DNA of 64,000 nucleotides. It comes from Anoplopoma fimbria. Its lineage: Eukaryota > Chordata > Actinopteri > Perciformes > Anoplopomatidae. This document shows, one piece after another, positions 10,811-23,879 of this stretch. Under the pieces are notes generated by a model. The model did no database searches and was not told where the DNA came from. It was given only the letters and a program-made list of their open reading frames with translations. The stretch is from the NCBI RefSeq assembly GCF_027596085.1, contig NC_072451.1, positions 10,803,098-10,867,097 on the forward strand, in the 5' to 3' direction. The position numbers and the translations under genes were made by a program. Numbering within the stretch: position 1 is the stretch's first letter; every line of letters starts with the position of its first letter.

Positions 10811-13800
10811 GATACAATGATTAATATCAGAGAAATACAAAAAAGTAAAACACATTATTGAGGCCAAAAGTAACAGTTTAAACTGTCAAATGTGTGAAAG
10901 ACAGCTGGCAAGAAATCTCTGACTGTGTGAATGCGTAAATTAACCGATTAATAATATCACTGCATCTTCTAGAGTACTGACTATAATTACATGTGTATTC
11001 TGTTAGCTTTATATGTTGCTTGGATGTATTCTTCAGCTGCAACTCCAGAGGTGTGAATGGGACTTGTGGTCAAATAAAAAGCTAAATATAAAAACATTAT
11101 TTTGAGCGGTAAGAAGGTTTCTGTCAATAACTAAAAATCACCCACAGCATAAAAAAGCAATCTGAGCAAAGTAATTCTGCATCCAGTCTGTGACTGTAAG
11201 TTACCACTCCAACATGTAACGTGAAGCTGACACACGTAAGGGAATATATGATAAGAGAATAAATAGTATATTGTTTTTTATTTGCTCCCAAGTCCATTTC
11301 ACACCGCCGGGGTTACAGCTGGAAGAACAAGGTTAAAATATTGTCCAATCCAATCCTTGCACTTCATTTGCCGGTGTTGATTGAATGTATTCTGTCATAT
11401 GCCATTAGTGTTCCAGTAATAAACATAAAAAAACTACAAATTAGCTAGTTAACGGCCACAGCATGCCCCTGTCGTAGCCATACCAAGAGATTACAGCAAA
11501 GTGAATAGAGATCTAGTATCCAGAGATATGCCGCTAACTTTGTGACAAACAAATATGACTGACAAACAACGTGTTTTGTTGACAGCATTTGTCGGCCGCG
11601 GTTAATAAATATAACATTCAAAGTTGGTCCCTCCTCCCGGGTCAACAACTCCAGAATCCACGCCCCTTGACTGTGGTTTAGGTTGCTCGCCAGCGGGTGA
11701 ATTCCAACCCAATATTCACGAGCTGTGTCCACTTGCAGTTTTGACTGGCTATATTTGCTTTTTTCCAGCACTGTGTCCGCCCTATTCGGAGCTTCTTCTG
11801 GAATGCGTGGTTACTGGTCGCTCCATTTAAAAAATAAAAAAAAAGTATTACAATTATCATTGTACAAACATAAATACATGACATTTGGCTTCTTATAGAG
11901 GTTGACAGACAGAAGTGTCCGGAAAATAAGAAAATCCAAGCAGCGGACTCTAGTCAGACAATAATGGTTGAATTGGTGTATAGTGAAAGTGGTTTCTTCT
12001 CACTAACACCAATTGTGTACTAGACTAGCTCAGTCAGTGAGAGATGCTCATTTCTAAATTGCTCTCTCTTACAGTGGGTGCTTAAAGGCCCATCCACTCT
12101 CTAAGCACCACTGAAAGGATTTAGCGCTTCACAAGTACTGAAATCAATTCAATTAATTTGAAAGGAGGTAGGACTCCCATAATATTCCTCGGTTTAGGGT
12201 CTTCAGCCAGTGTGCAGTTCAGAAAACCTCGTGTTCATGTTACTTTAGTATGCTTCTAAAAAGCTCTATTTGTATAGATCTGGTTGTGGAAGAAAATAAA
12301 TTCAGAACAACACAACATTACAAAAGCACTAGAGCATCAAAATTACAACACGATGCAGACTGGTGGGTAAGCGGTTCATCCAACGTCATGATGACCCAAA
12401 ACATTAAAACATGGGCCCCACACAGAGCAACCTCATGAAAATGTTTCTAATATTACAATGTGTTATTACCTACTGCGGTTTTAGCTGATCATCTTCCATT
12501 TCCTTTGTCTTTCTCTGGGCACAGCTTTTTATTTTTTTTAGCTGTTGCTCATAAAAGGCTTGAGGCAATACACAACTATATCGTCAGTAAAGTCTAACCT
12601 TCTGATTTTCAGATATCTCCTGATTCGGGGTAGGAGATGGGCTTTTTCTTTGAAGCTATTTTTTTTGTATTTCTTTGGCCACAGCGTCTGATCTCCTCTG
12701 ACTATTCTATCAAGCAATAGGTATGGCATATTGACAGACACATACACAAACACACACACATATTCACATTCCAACATGATTTATCTTTCTGTATCAAGCT
12801 TAATCATTTTAAAATTAAGAGCAAAATACTGAACAGATCTAAGTCGGTGAACACACCTGACAGCAAGTAAAAAGCTCCCTTAATGTCTGCTCATGGCCCA
12901 CTTATTAATCAGCAAGGGCAAACTAAGTAGGAAAACAGAACCAGGTCCAAGCTGTAGACATGAGCAGGCAGGAACGCCACGACTAGGATTAGATGATCTG
13001 TCTTCATAGAACTGGAGAAGGAGGACTAGTATATATGCAAGGGAGTTGATGAGGGAATGGGGGACAGGTACGCTCTCCAGTGAGGGACATAATGACTGAG
13101 AATGGTGGGAACACACTGAGGGCACTACAGACCCAGAAGGTAATGGTTTATAATTGGGGAAAAAATGGAAAACAAACACAAATGTGCAAAACAGACTAAA
13201 CAGAGGTAGTGCTGCCTGACCCATACTTTCTCATTTACACACAGAAATGCCCACAGAATACCAAACACAGTACACTTCCCTTAGAAAGTCCTGTAGCCTT
13301 AATGTCAAGTCACTTGTTGCGCAAAAGTAGCAAACAGAAAAAATTAATGAATGAAGCACCTCAGACAAGGAATTATGAATAAAGGCTTAATTATCTCGGA
13401 AATCAGCTGCCTGCATTGTTACTGGTGTAAATTTCATGGTGACATGTCCGCGACCTTACCTTTTAAACTTAAGTTTCTTTATTGATTAATTTGATAGACA
13501 GATGGTTCATCCAATCACCTGCCGAATATTTTCCAAACAGATCTGATGAGGGTTTCTCAGACGGTTCTTTGTAGCAAACCATCTGACTCATCAGATTATG
13601 GTATTGGTACTAGCATTGTAGCTTTCACAAGTTTGATTACACGTGAACGACAATGATGGATTATCTCTGGATCTCTTTAAAATATGTAGGTCACTTCTGA
13701 TGAGATCATATCATGAGTTTTGGGCTGTTTTTCGTAGTTATCCCTATCATAACTTGCAGACGAATATGTACATTTCTATACTCCCTACCATTAAAACATT

Positions 13801-15859
13801 CAGTGCCTGTAGGAAGAAGGGGCGGCAGCTGCCTCCAAAAACCCATGTACAGCAACCGGACATTTGTGCTGCAGTCATGTAGATACGGTATAGTCGCAAA
13901 AACTAGTTCCCTCCTGTGAAGATTCATGTGAACGCACCTTCAAGTCGGAACAGCAACTAAAAAACAGCCTCCGTGTTGAAGCAGCTAAATACAACACATC
14001 ATCTTTGTAGCGTCTATGTTGTTTTCATATTATGGATTAAAGCTGATGATCACACTGAAGTCAGAATAACAACCTCACAGCTCGGAAAAGGGACTATTCG
14101 AGGAGCACCTTAAGGCACCGTCATCTGCGCTCTCAGGTGGCGAGTGTCATTCTAGTTTTCTTATAAAGTATTTCTAAATCGTTCCAGTGTTGGTGTGTTT
14201 GTGTCGAGCACAGATCTGTAGGTTTTTAGTCCGTGCTTGCTGCCTTTCCAAAATTGTTTAGTTGACCAACTGCTGGTAAACGTCAACTTCTGCTGCAGCT
14301 GACTGTCTGAAATTGAGTTCTACGGGTTTTTGGTAGCCAATCATTTCTTGCGAAAAAGTAAAAATTTCAAAATAAGTCTTGATGTTTCAGAATGTTTATC
14401 AGGTTAAACAGATGCGACTTCTGTAACTCTGCTGGTATAACGGTGTGTGTGTGTGCATTTTAACTTCCTTAACCGTATTTTAGTTTTCATTTTCTTTTGA
14501 TATGAAACAAAAATGTTTTTATGATTTTGAAAGTTTTGTCAACACTGACAAATGATACAGTGGCACATCCACCATTTAACCCCCATCTATTAACATACTG
14601 ATTAAATACAATAAACTAGTTTAAGAAACAACAATCTTAGCAGAGTTAAACTTGTGTCTTCTAAAAACATTATTAGTTATGTAGTAAATGTCATCTGAAG
14701 ATAATTTTGGAGGAAAGTAAATTTATTTGCTTAATGTGTAAAACAAAAACAGAAAGAGAGCACATGAGGAAATCTGTGTCTGCTGCATCTGTGTCTGTCT
14801 CATTCAAAATGAGCATCAATACCGTGTGGATAGTGTGACATACTTTAATTTAGAACCAATGGCAAACATTTTATCTGTTTTATCTGTTCAAGGTTATCTA
14901 TTAAAACTTCATAGGCCGCAATTATAATGCAATCTGCCAGTCTTTAAACTTTAAAGACGGTTACTGCTTCCTAAACAACAGGTAACCGGGGTAATGGCTG
15001 CGCACGAAAAACAAAGCTTGCCAAAATGTTGTCTGGAGCTCCACGTTTTTAATGATTAAATAGGAAGATGTGTTGCTGTGATTAGAAACATGATGTAAAG
15101 AGATTGTTCGGGCTAAAAACTAACTACTAATATTCCTCTGAGAAAAGAAGCAAGAGTCCCAAATGCACTTGACCGGGCACACAGCGCAGCGAACATCCAT
15201 CGACTTGTTGAGGTAGATATATTATTGTTTGACTTGGCTTGGGCTGAGCTAGCTAGGTGGGTCGCTCTAGCTCTGCTAGCATTAGCCATAAGTAATAAAC
15301 TTCACTATTTTTGTTAACATACAAATGCCATTGTTTTATGTCTCAAACTCTTAAGGTGTTTGTCGGTAATCCTTGTCAGAAAATCCATCCAAACATACAC
15401 ACACTCTAGTACAGGAAGACATTATAAAATTAGATTTTCTGTGTAGAAATGAGCGTATGCAAGTATAAATCAATGCACATACAGAAGAAATGATGCCGCT
15501 GGTTCTGAAAATACCCTGGTTTGACACATAAACAATATCAGGCCCCAGTGGTGTTTGGTGATGTGCACTAGCTGTAACAGGAGCCTCCCCTGGTTTTGAG
15601 AGGAAGTGGCTGAACCACACAAGACGATGTAGGAGCAAGAGAGAGATTACTGGAACAAGCACTTTCCACTCCAACCCAAACCACAGGGTCCAGTGTCACA
15701 GATGACAACATTCAGCATCCATATGCATGAGGAGGAGAGCTGTGCTGCTGCTGGATCCACCTGAGCAGAGTCCGCCCCCGCTCACCACAGCAGCAGGGAC
15801 CAACTTCTACTCTGTACTCACAAGTGCAGCCGAATCAATCCACTCAGCTGAATGCAAGG

Positions 15860-15861
<2 letters not shown>
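10811..15861. other. Long non-coding stretch without recognised genes
   Basis: About 5 kb in which no frame longer than about 115 codons occurs and none resembles a known domain. A few short CA runs appear near 12745-12765. I see no LTR, inverted-end or SINE structure here. It may be single-copy intergenic or intronic DNA. Confidence 0.45.
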
Positions 15862-15931
<70 letters not shown>

Positions 15932-15944
15932 TGTGTGTGTGTGT
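15862..15944. repeat. (TG)n microsatellite
   Basis: About forty TG units, interrupted once by GAA near 15927. The Cys-Val frames across it are by-products of the repeat. Confidence 0.98.
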
Positions 15945-16539
15945 CTTTCAGATCTTTTAAATGAATCCTGGTTTGCACAATGCGAGAGTTCAGCACAAAG
16001 GTGGTTATTCTCTTCTTACCTTGCTAATGACTTTTACACTGGCACAATTAACTCCCTAAAACCTTCAACTTGACCCTTCATTCATGTTACATGTTGGTTC
16101 ATCTTCATGCATTGACATCTTTGTCCAAATTGGTGTGTCAGCTGAATACAGCATCTTGGTCAGTGTGTATACCTTTCAATAAAAATTCACTTCATTACAG
16201 ATTCTCCTCTAATCTTTATTGCTGCACTGTTCCCTTTTCTCCTCTTTTATCTTGTCTGCCTGTTGGACATTTTAGGCTTTTCCTTCATGCTACTTCACTG
16301 GTTGTCCGTCGTCACCCATCCAGCCGAAGCACTGCGGTCTCTGACTCTGACCTCAGAGTCACTCTGCTTTTTTAGGTAAATGCTCCTAAACAATCTTTTT
16401 GTATAAGTTTTAATGTTAACACAGCATCTTTCATATAATTCTAATGGTACAAGTATTGACATGTCAACTTTGTATCCTAGGAAGTCCTCGAGTAGTCTGG
16501 GCCTATATAACCATAACTATGGGCTTGTCCAAGGCAAAT

Positions 16540-16799
16540 CTGAGCCAGCCCTAATTATAAACCTGAGACAGCCCTAACTATAAACCTGAGCTAGCCCTGA
16601 CTATAAACCTGAGCCAGCCCTAACTATAAACATGAGCTAGCCCTAACTATAAACCTGAGCCAGCCCCAACTATAAACCCAAGCCAGCCCTAACTATAATA
16701 GGATAATAAACATGAGCTAGCCCTGACTATAAACCTGAGCCAGCACTGACTATAAACCTGAGCCAGCCCTAACTATAAACCTGAGCCAGCCCTAACTAT
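16540..16799. repeat. 22-bp minisatellite attached to a LINE 3' end
   Basis: About twelve imperfect tandem copies of a 22-bp unit of the form CCTGAGCCAGCCCTAACTATAAA (one base longer as written, since units overlap) run without spacers. One unit is interrupted by an extra TAGGATAA near 16698-16706. On the - strand the unit continues directly from the LINE-derived sequence at 16800-17345, at the position where that LINE's coding end would pass into its 3' untranslated region. The array therefore looks like a local expansion of LINE sequence. Confidence 0.93.
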
Positions 16800-17345
16800 T
16801 AGGGTTATCAAAGAAGGAAGTCTTGTGTTGAGTGTGTCTACCTCCCGGACTGAAACTGGGAGCAGGTTCTACAGGAGAGGAGCTTGATAACTGAAGGCTC
16901 TTGCTCCTGTTCGGCTTTTTGAGACTCTAGGAACCACAAGTAACCCTGCATTCTGGGAGCGCAGGGCTCTAGTGGGGTCATAGGATATTTTGAGCAATTA
17001 AGGTATGATTTAGGGCTTTGTAGGTGAGGAGGAGGATTTTTTAATTCTATTCTGGATTCTACAGGGGGCCGGTGCATAAAGGGTAATACTAGACATATAT
17101 GATCTCTTTTCCATAGCTTGTCAGTACCGTGACATTCTTGATCAACTGGAGAGTCTTAAGAGACTTATTGGAGCAGCCTGATAAGGAGTTTCAGTGATCT
17201 AATCTAGACGTAACAGATGCATTGACTTACTTTCTGCATCGCTTTGAGACAGGATGTGCCGGAGTTACGTAGACGTGAAAAGGCATTCAATAATGTTTGA
17301 TTTATGTGGGAGTTAAAGGAAATATCCTGATAAAAAATAACTTGG
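16800..17345 (-). pseudogene. Fragment of a non-LTR retrotransposon RT C-terminal region
   Basis: Read on the - strand, the broken frame at 16838-17077 contains a PPVESRIELK-like segment followed by a degenerate version of the region after the RT thumb that CR1/L2/Rex1-type LINEs share (the HWLPV..RI.FK block and the conserved segment near AFSYQAPLLW-type sequence). The upstream part (17080-17345) continues the same family with a DQD..N-like start but is full of stops. There is no intact catalytic core. Non-LTR elements copy themselves by target-primed reverse transcription; this copy cannot. The clade is not certain. Confidence 0.68.
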
Positions 17346-17650
17346 GTATTAAAGTGCTGGACACGGGGACTGATGGCAACAGGTTCCTGCTTTTTCTGCT
17401 ATTACTGGTGTGAAATATTGCTTCTTGCGTGTGTGAGTCACACCATGATCCCTTTATACCATTACTATTACTGCCATTTAATGTCATCAGACAGACACAC
17501 ACGCACACCCACCCTTTCAACTGCACAATCAGCACACACCAGCGAAAGAGGGGTGTCAGTGTTGAGTGAAATTCACACGCACACACAGAGTGTGTGTTTC
17601 AGTAGTGTGTAAATGCGTCCCCTACTCTCTTGACAACCATGACGGCAGCT

Positions 17651-17757
17651 GTGTGTGTGTGTGTGTGTAAGCCTCCATCAGCTCACTGCTGCCACAGCTG
17701 ATCAAAGTGTGGAGAGATACACACACACACACACACACGCACACGCGCACGCACGCT
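17651..17757. repeat. Short (TG)n and (CA)n tracts
   Basis: A nine-unit TG run at 17651-17669 and a CA run at 17719-17757 with GC interruptions. The two are complementary and separated by about 50 bp, so they could pair as a hairpin. Confidence 0.9.
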
Positions 17758-19002
17758 ATTGCACAGAGAAGGCAAATACACCAGAGGAAACCAATGCAGC
17801 ATATATTTCACATGCAGGGGAAAAGACAATGCACTAACACAACTGCATCCATATCCTATAAACTACAGCAAAGAAGGCATATCAAGCTTGTTGGCCCACT
17901 TAAAAGAACAGTGGAGTGATGTTGACTGACTTAAGACTAAAATAAAAATCGTTGTTCTGGGCACTGCCTCTTTAAATTGGGAAACTATTGGCGATTTCAT
18001 TGTTAAAGTGCCCTGTGCAGACTGTGTACAAATCTTATTTCTTAATTAGGGCAAAAGGGCCATGTGAAGTTAAAGTGTGTCACTTTGAGTGTGTCACTTT
18101 TTTATCTACTTTTCTATTTTTCCTGATTTCACAGACCGTGCTACCATTAGTTTTCAAATGTTTTCAACATGTTTGAAAGCTTGAAGCCATAGTGGTGTGT
18201 TGGTTAAATGAGTCACTGTATCAACTGGTGACTCAGCCTAATGCGTCCGTGTTTGCTCTTAGTCAAGGCAGATGGTAAAAACAGGAACAGAACATGTAGG
18301 AGTCCTTTAAAAGACTTAAATCAATTTTATAAAGATGCAATATACCATAATCATAAATATAAAAGCAAACAACTATTTGCTATATACAGATATAGTGTAT
18401 TAGTGTCCCTCTGAACAGAGAATGAAATGTCGCTATGTTTATGCTATCAGAACTTCTCAATGCTTTAACTGCAAAGACGGGCCGGCCTCACATATTTTTA
18501 GTGCATGTTTGTGCATGTAAGCGTGCCCCACTGGTAAGCTTTTTACAAGGCTTTAAAAAAACAAAACCTATTTAATTTAAATTATTAACAATCAAAGTAC
18601 CCCGTTATTTTGTTTAAAAACTTTCATTTTGAGGCATCAAAATCATGAAATGTTTTCATCAGCAATAACTCAGACTTCCCTTTGCTCTTCTCTGAAGAGG
18701 ACCCCCGTGTGGGGATGATGGAGACAGATGGTTGATAAATTGTCCAGATTGTTCCCACATGCTGTCCACACCTCACCTCGGCATGTGATCTGGCTGATCG
18801 GATCCCGAACGAACAAGATCTGATCTCTGAGCGTACAGACAAATGTAACCACGGCCAATGAGCTTGCACCCAATATGTGAAGAGCCGAGGATGAAAGACC
18901 TGTATTGCAGGTGTGTGGCTCGGAGCAGGTGAAACAGCTTTGCAACAATCAGGCAGCCAAGAGAGAGAATGGAGAAGCCACAGAGAGGGAGGGAGGGGGG
19001 GG
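17758..19002. other. Non-coding sequence, nothing recognised
   Basis: No gene or mobile element is supported. The 159-codon antisense frame crossing 18624-19103 is held open by the neighbouring GA tract and has no domain resemblance. Confidence 0.45.
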
Positions 19003-19029
19003 GAGAGAGAGAGAGAGAGAGAGAGAGAG
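19003..19029. repeat. (GA)n microsatellite with adjacent G-rich run
   Basis: Thirteen or so GA units directly follow a GGGAGGGAGG-type purine tract (18985-19003). This is a homopurine strand. Confidence 0.95.
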
Positions 19030-19226
19030 GCACAGCGGAGAGGGAGATACAAGAAGCACTGGTAAAAGACGCTGGAGCATAGCCACAGTCTTGACAATGT
19101 CAACTACTCATTTAAAGCTCTTAAACATAAACCGGATGCAGCATATTCAAACGTTACACTCAGAAACTGCCTTCCTACACTGTCCCATAATAACACATAT
19201 GTGGAAATCACTTTTGTTTTCGCCAA

Positions 19227-19518
19227 ATTACATTACAGTCATTTAGCAGACGCTTTTATCCAAAGCGACTTACAATCAGTAGTATATTACATATCATTCA
19301 CCCATTCACACACTGATGACAGGCTACCATGCAAGGTGCCACCATCAGACTCTAACTAACATTCATGCAACATCCAGTCCACACCGATGGCAAGCCTTCG
19401 GGAGCAACTTGGGGTTAAGTGTCTTGCCCAAGGACACATCGACTGCCGAAGCCGGGTATCGAACCACCGACCCTCTGATTGGAGAACTACCTTGCTCTCC
19501 ACTACGCCACAGCCGCCC
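19227..19518 (-). mobile_element. tRNA-derived SINE, family T, copy 1
   Basis: On the - strand it begins GGGCGGCTGTGGCGTAGTGG (tRNA-like A-box region) and carries a B box GGTTCGATACC, the segment GTGTCCTTGGGCAAGACACT, and a long body. It ends in the tail GGATAAAAGCGTCTGCTAAA followed by TGACTGTAATG repeats. The same element recurs at 41561 and 47261, and the last 50 or so bases also end the LINE at 52480-52531. Transcription would be by RNA polymerase III and mobility depends on a LINE partner. Confidence 0.92.
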
Positions 19519-22110
19519 AAATCAAAGTGAGATGAATTTAATTGATTGAATACCATCTGTACCAAAAAATAAATCAACTTTCTAATCATGCTTTAACAGC
19601 AGTGTCTAAAGGGCTTCAGCAAATCAGGACCACGCATTAAAACATAATCCAAAGTGGAAATTATTTAATTTCATACGCAAGATGAAGTAAACTGTTAATG
19701 TGATGTCGCTAGTCATGTGACTTGTTTGTCTTCGCTAGTCACGTGAAGAAGTTGAACCACGGCAAAGTGAAAAATTCATTCGAAAAATTTCCACTTCAGG
19801 TCATGCATAAACACAAAAAATAAAATACCCCGCTAAAAACATATTGCACTATTCACTTGCACCTTTTTAGACCGACTTGAGAACTGGTTTAAAAAAATGG
19901 GCCTGATGTCTTAATTGTACGTTTTGTAAAATCTGACTTCTGTCTTCAACTTTCCCCTCTTTAGACAATATGAACAGCATGAACACTGGTCTGCCTGAGA
20001 AATACGTCAAAGGATAAACAGAGGGCGGGGCTGGTCAGATGAAGTGGGTTCAATTAAATGAGATGCTATGGTGAAATAAAAATAACAAATCATTCATTTC
20101 TTTCTATTGTTTGTAGTTTCAGGAGTTAACTACTCAAAAAATGGCTGAAAAGGGTAACTTCTTGAATCATATGACTGCAAAATGTTATCAAACAACTATT
20201 TTAACTACACAGAACATTTTAAATTACTGAAGAGTCTTTACACATAATTCTCCATTATTACCCCATAAAACAAATCCACAAAGACACCATGTCTACCAAC
20301 AGTAAATTATATTTTCAATATTACATTGATCTTAGTCTAGCTCCTACACAGAACTTAGACTTCAATCAATTAATCAATCAATCAATCAATCAATCCATAA
20401 TGTAAATTATAAAATAGAACAAACGCAAAGGTCCACATACTAACTTTTAGAACGGTCAATTGCATAAATTATTTTGTCACATATAACAATCTGATGGAAA
20501 TTGCAGGAAGATATGTAGCCTTAAAAATAAGGCATTATTCCAACAAGCTCTCATGTACCTCATGTAACAAAACAGGCTTTGTGTCATTCCCTTCCATAAT
20601 GACAATAGGAGTGTTTTCTGTTCTGGTGCCCTTATCTACAGGATGACACCATTCATCTTAAATGCAAACATTTTAATTCAACATAAATGCTGAATGTTCA
20701 TTATATTGCTTTCAGGGTAGGAACAGCAATGTTTAGCTTACAGTGCCATCTTGTTATTGACTATTCTGTTGCTTTGAAACCATCTCCCAACATTAAAATC
20801 TAATTTAATATCTTATTTCTCCTAACAGTGAAAAAGAGAGGCCGAAAGTCTCCTTTAACAATAAATTACCAGTATTGATAGAAACACAACAGGGACAGCT
20901 TCCATGTGGGAGCTCCTAATTGCTACTCAGCATTTGGCCGCATAAGGCAGAAGCTGGTGTTCAATTAGTTTTGTGGCTGAGCGACACCATTTGGATATAC
21001 AATACACAATCATTTTTAGTTTTGTGATTCATTTGATACTGTATAACTTAATTTGAAGTCACATAAAAGAAGCTTAAATGTACAAATTGACTATGCTTGT
21101 TGACTCTTAATTAAGCTTTGTGGCCACTGCTGATTACAGATCTGTTGACTGGTAGCAAACAACAGTGTTTAGCTGAATTATCTTGCTGGTTGCAAATCTG
21201 ATATTTGTCTTTTTAGAATGTGCCTAACTTGATAATATTTTAACTGCTGGTTCAGCGTCTTGCCGTCAGAGACAGGACATGGCCTGCGGTCTCGTTTATA
21301 ACTGTTGATAACTCACAACAGGGGCCTGGAAGAGGGCTATGCCACTTCCCATGCGAAACGTTGTGATGTATAAAAACAAAGTTGACGGTAGAATGTGCCA
21401 ACCTGGGCAGAGATTCTGACCTATATGTATGCACATTATGGAGATGGTGTGGTAGATGGTGATGTCGTGAATTGATGCCAGATTGTAAGTTAAATGTGGG
21501 AGGCGTAGCTCACACATATTAAATATCATATAACTTGTTACTTATAGATCACATTTATCATTAACATTTAAACCAGCAGTGCGATTTGTGCTTCTGCCAT
21601 AACTATTCCATGACGTCTTTTTCAGTTTTAAAAGATATACGCCAACTCAAATTCCACTCAATATTTCGTCAGCGCTGTCCGTATCAGACTGTGCCTCCAG
21701 TACGCATTGAACCCATTGACTGTATAGAATAAGTGGATTTAGTCACTGTAATGTCACCCATTGTTATGTGGACTGCAGTTTGAAGCCTAAAGTTCAACAT
21801 TTTGGCTGTAGCTTTTCTTGGCCAAATAGTTACAATTATCTTTGATGAAATGAAAACACGCTGAGACTGTAATACTTCTAAGAAAAAAAAACAACAAGGA
21901 CAACCCCCAGACAGGACAACAACGTGGTGGCAAACAATCAATCAAAAGGTAGCTCGGTTGTTGTTGTGGTTAAGAGAATGTTCCTTTTTTTATGTGTAAC
22001 ACCCGTCCCATGTAGCTTTATAGTATTAAGTGAATCTGCTAGGTGTAGTAGTACTATGAGCGGGGCCCTGGGTACAGTTTTAAACCTAATGGTGCTATTA
22101 CCTGAATTAT
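19519..22110. other. Non-coding sequence with possible regulatory segment
   Basis: No gene is supported. A (CAAT)n run lies at 20362-20395. The segment at about 20885-21000 is richer in homeodomain-type TAATT motifs and looks less decayed than its surroundings, so it could be a conserved non-coding element, but this cannot be decided without a cross-species alignment. Confidence 0.4.
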
Positions 22111-22647
22111 TTAAACAGGCCCTATTATGCTCTTTTTCAGGTGCATATTTTTATCTCAAGTTACAGTTACAACATGTTTACATGCGTTAATGTTCATAAT
22201 CCTCCTTGTTTTTCTCATCCTGGCTGTCCTGCAGCACCTCTTCTCACCCTCTCTCTGAAATGCTCCGTTGTAGCGCTTGCTCCTCCCTCCAGAAAGCAAA
22301 GTCTGCTCTGATTGGTCAGCTAGCCTACTCTGTTGTGATTGGTCAACATTTCAAAAAACTCTTCCTCCAGAGCTTAAGCTCCGTCTCTCTCTTTTTTATT
22401 TGAGGGCGGGCCAAACTAGTGTGACTTCCGTAACATTATGACCTCATAATGTTACGGAAGTGAAGGAGACAATTCAATGGAGCCGGTTCAGGCAGCTCAG
22501 GAGCAGTGATTCTGAGGGGGAGGGTAACTCCTTTTAGGCGTGGACTTCAGGTTTTACACTCTACAGACCTTTTACATGTACAAAAAAATATATATAACAC
22601 ACTAAAGGAGAGGGAAAAAGTGGAAAAGCATAATAGGGCCACTTTAA
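22111..22647. mobile_element. MITE with TTAA flanks and an internal palindrome
   Basis: The left end reads TTAAACAGGCCCTATTATGC and the right end, reverse-complemented, TTAAAGTGGCCCTATTATGC. Both are bounded by TTAA (22111-22114 and 22644-22647). The shared inner end GGCCCTATTATGCT is perfect over 14 bp. A TTAA boundary is the signature of piggyBac-type insertion, but the termini differ enough from classical ones that the superfamily stays a suggestion. No transposase frame is present. A truncated relative lies at 350-590. Confidence 0.8.
22424..22461. repeat. 38-bp near-perfect palindrome inside the MITE
   Basis: Two 18-bp arms, ACTTCCGTAACATTATGA and its exact reverse complement, are separated by only two bases (CC). 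The structure would form a tight hairpin in single-stranded DNA or in RNA. Confidence 0.95.
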
Positions 22648-23202
22648 GGATTCTTACAACCGTTGTTCCCTTATTCTGAAAACTAAAATAACTGGCTATA
22701 GAATTAAGGAAGTCAAATAAAAGGTCTATGCCTCCTATTAAGTCCTTTTATCTTGTGTTTTAATTGTATTTTCACCCTTTTTTTAAACAGTTCTTACCAA
22801 AACATTAATTAGCTTATTTGTGATGAACTTTGACAAACCAAATATACTTTAAATGCCTTCATGCACATGTTCGGTATTTATTAGAGCAGGTACAACAAAC
22901 AATATTATTGCAGATGACTTGTAAAATGAATGTAAATAGAAATACTACCCAATTAATAAACACAAAATGGTTATGAGTTCCTCTCAGTAACTTAAAGTCT
23001 TTCTTTGAATCTTCATTGGTTACCTGTACTTATCTAATATCACAAAGGCATAGCATTTTTAACATGTGAAAATCAATATACTGTGAATCCACACACTCAC
23101 ACACTCTCACTCTACAGCTTTAACCAAAATATAACCAAAAACCTGTGTTGCAGGCCTGAGTCGCTGCTTGAGAGTGTTGAGGCAGAAAAACTGTAATGGC
23201 TG

Positions 23203-23879
23203 TGTCACGGTTGGTGTGTGGACCCAAGAGCAGTACGACGAGGAGACAGATAAAGTTCTGGAGCTTTATTTGAAGCTGAGAACACAGCAGACAGACAGGC
23301 AGGATATGACTCACAGTGGGAAACAGGCAGGGGATCAGGCAGACGGAAAACAGAGGAAGCGGAGGCTAATCTCGTGGTCGGGGACAGAAGGCTGAGTCGG
23401 TTAACCGGGGCAAAGGCAAGGTAGGAATACCGTGGTCTGGGACAGAAGGTTGAGACGTTGACCGGGGCACAGGCAGGGCAGGGAAGTCCAGACAGGCAGG
23501 GTCGGCAACGGGAAATCAGTCCACAGGAAATTGCTGGAAAGTGTAGCATGAAAACAACGAACAATCTGGCAGCGAGTGTGTGAATGAGTGGGGCATTTAT
23601 ACTGCAGGGTGTAGGTGCAGCAGAGTGAGCAGGTGAGAGGGATTGTGCTGATGAGGTGGGTGTGGCAGACAGGTGCACTGCATGAAGCTGATTAGATGAG
23701 TGAGGGAGAGTGTGGTGAGAGAGAGGGGGCTGGGCTGTGAGCTGGAAGTGGAACTGGGAGTGGCCGGACTGAACTGAGAGAGAGTGACAGGCAGGTGAAC
23801 AGAGTGAGCCAATTAGGTGAGTGAGACAGAGTGACAGGGAGTATGGAACTACTGACAGTATGGAGGAAGAACTGTGACA
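23203..23879 (-). mobile_element. Solo LTR, 677 bp, perfect 5-bp target duplication
   Basis: Read on the - strand it begins TGTCACAGTT and ends CCGTGACA (TG...CA, with an inverted TGTCAC/GTGACA end). It carries a GTATAAAT promoter box (near 23593-23601) and an AATAAA signal (about 23268). Both sides are flanked by GGCTG (23198-23202 and 23880-23884). Promoter and polyadenylation signals in this order confirm the orientation. There is no internal region or partner LTR, so it is a solo LTR. The frames of 157 and 77 codons inside are chance. A related partial copy lies at 34112-34320. Confidence 0.88.

Noticed and set aside
16540..16799. Regular short repeats resembling a CRISPR array
   Set aside because: Units are contiguous without spacers, the context is eukaryotic and the unit derives from LINE sequence.
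16540..16799. CCCTAA-containing units as interstitial telomere repeat
   Set aside because: Vertebrate telomeres are pure TTAGGG; here the motif is only part of a 22-bp unit.
18624..19103. 159-codon - strand frame with SLSLSLSPP
   Set aside because: Kept open by the GA/CT tract; overlapping frames on the same strand are equally long and none is recognisable.
23205..23678. 157-codon - strand frame
   Set aside because: Lies entirely inside the solo LTR and overlaps its promoter box and polyadenylation signal.
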